Assembly (NCBI GenBank): GCA_030528545.1
Contig: JAUMYR010000090.1
Location: forward strand, 4,693-11,430
DNA length: 6,738 bases
Source of the DNA: Propionibacteriaceae bacterium
GTDB taxonomy: Bacteria; Actinomycetota; Actinomycetes; Propionibacteriales; Propionibacteriaceae
Reading direction: 5' to 3'
Below are positions 6,705 to 6,738 of the stretch, piece by piece. Below the pieces are notes generated by a model that was not told the origin of the DNA, did no database searches, and was given only the letters and a program-made list of their open reading frames with translations. The first letter of the stretch is position 1. Each line of letters starts with the position of its first letter. Position numbers and translations under genes: made by a program.

Positions 6705-6738
6705 GCGGTCGGTTCGGTCGCCTATCTTCTCACGAACC

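Noticed and set aside
6706..6720. Direct repeat CGGTCG-GTT-CGGTCG before lepA as an operator
   Set aside because: Only six bases per unit in GC-rich sequence at the window edge, with no promoter visible to anchor it.
6721..6738. Minus-strand AAGATA as a -10 box for lepA
   Set aside because: The match is poor and the -35 region would fall outside the window, so it cannot be supported.

Overview
The window comes from a high-GC Gram-positive bacterium, most likely an actinomycete. Codon third positions are almost all G or C. The solute-binding protein is a lipoprotein with a twin-arginine-type signal, and the sugar transporter has no ATPase of its own, as is common where one shared ATPase serves many importers. 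The style fits Propionibacteriales or a relative, but that placement is an inference. There is no sign of a mobile element, CRISPR array, tRNA or rRNA. Most of the window reads as ordinary chromosome.

Layout, left to right. (1) Bases 1-461 hold the 3' end of a 23S rRNA guanine-N1 methyltransferase of the RlmA/TlrB type, followed by a short structured gap with a possible terminator. (2) Bases 538-1359 encode a single-repeat, six-helix voltage-gated cation channel. It has the sodium-type filter TLESWSM, a four-arginine S4 and a C-terminal coiled coil, so it is a bacterial Nav (NaChBac/NavAb) homologue. (3) Bases 1423-4453 form a tight three-gene CUT1-type sugar importer: binding lipoprotein, permease 1 and permease 2. 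The genes overlap by 1 and 4 bases. (4) Bases 4462-4815 encode a DUF2200 protein whose ribosome binding site overlaps the permease 2 stop codon, so it is probably the fourth cistron. (5) On the minus strand, 4864-6693 encodes complete LepA (elongation factor 4), convergent with the importer operon across a GC-rich inverted-repeat region.

How the genes work together: the lipoprotein captures an oligosaccharide or sugar outside the membrane and hands it to the two-permease channel, which must borrow an ATPase encoded elsewhere. No regulator, glycosidase or ATPase lies in the window, so the substrate cannot be named. The channel just upstream is probably independent, though only 63 bases separate it from the importer. 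LepA and the rRNA methyltransferase both act on the ribosome but are not neighbours in one operon.

Points most worth a second look are the sodium channel itself and the hairpin that buries its ribosome binding site; the importer start, which has no Shine-Dalgarno sequence and carries a palindrome just upstream; and the coupling of DUF2200, a family of unknown function, to a sugar importer. I found no convincing new multi-gene system.
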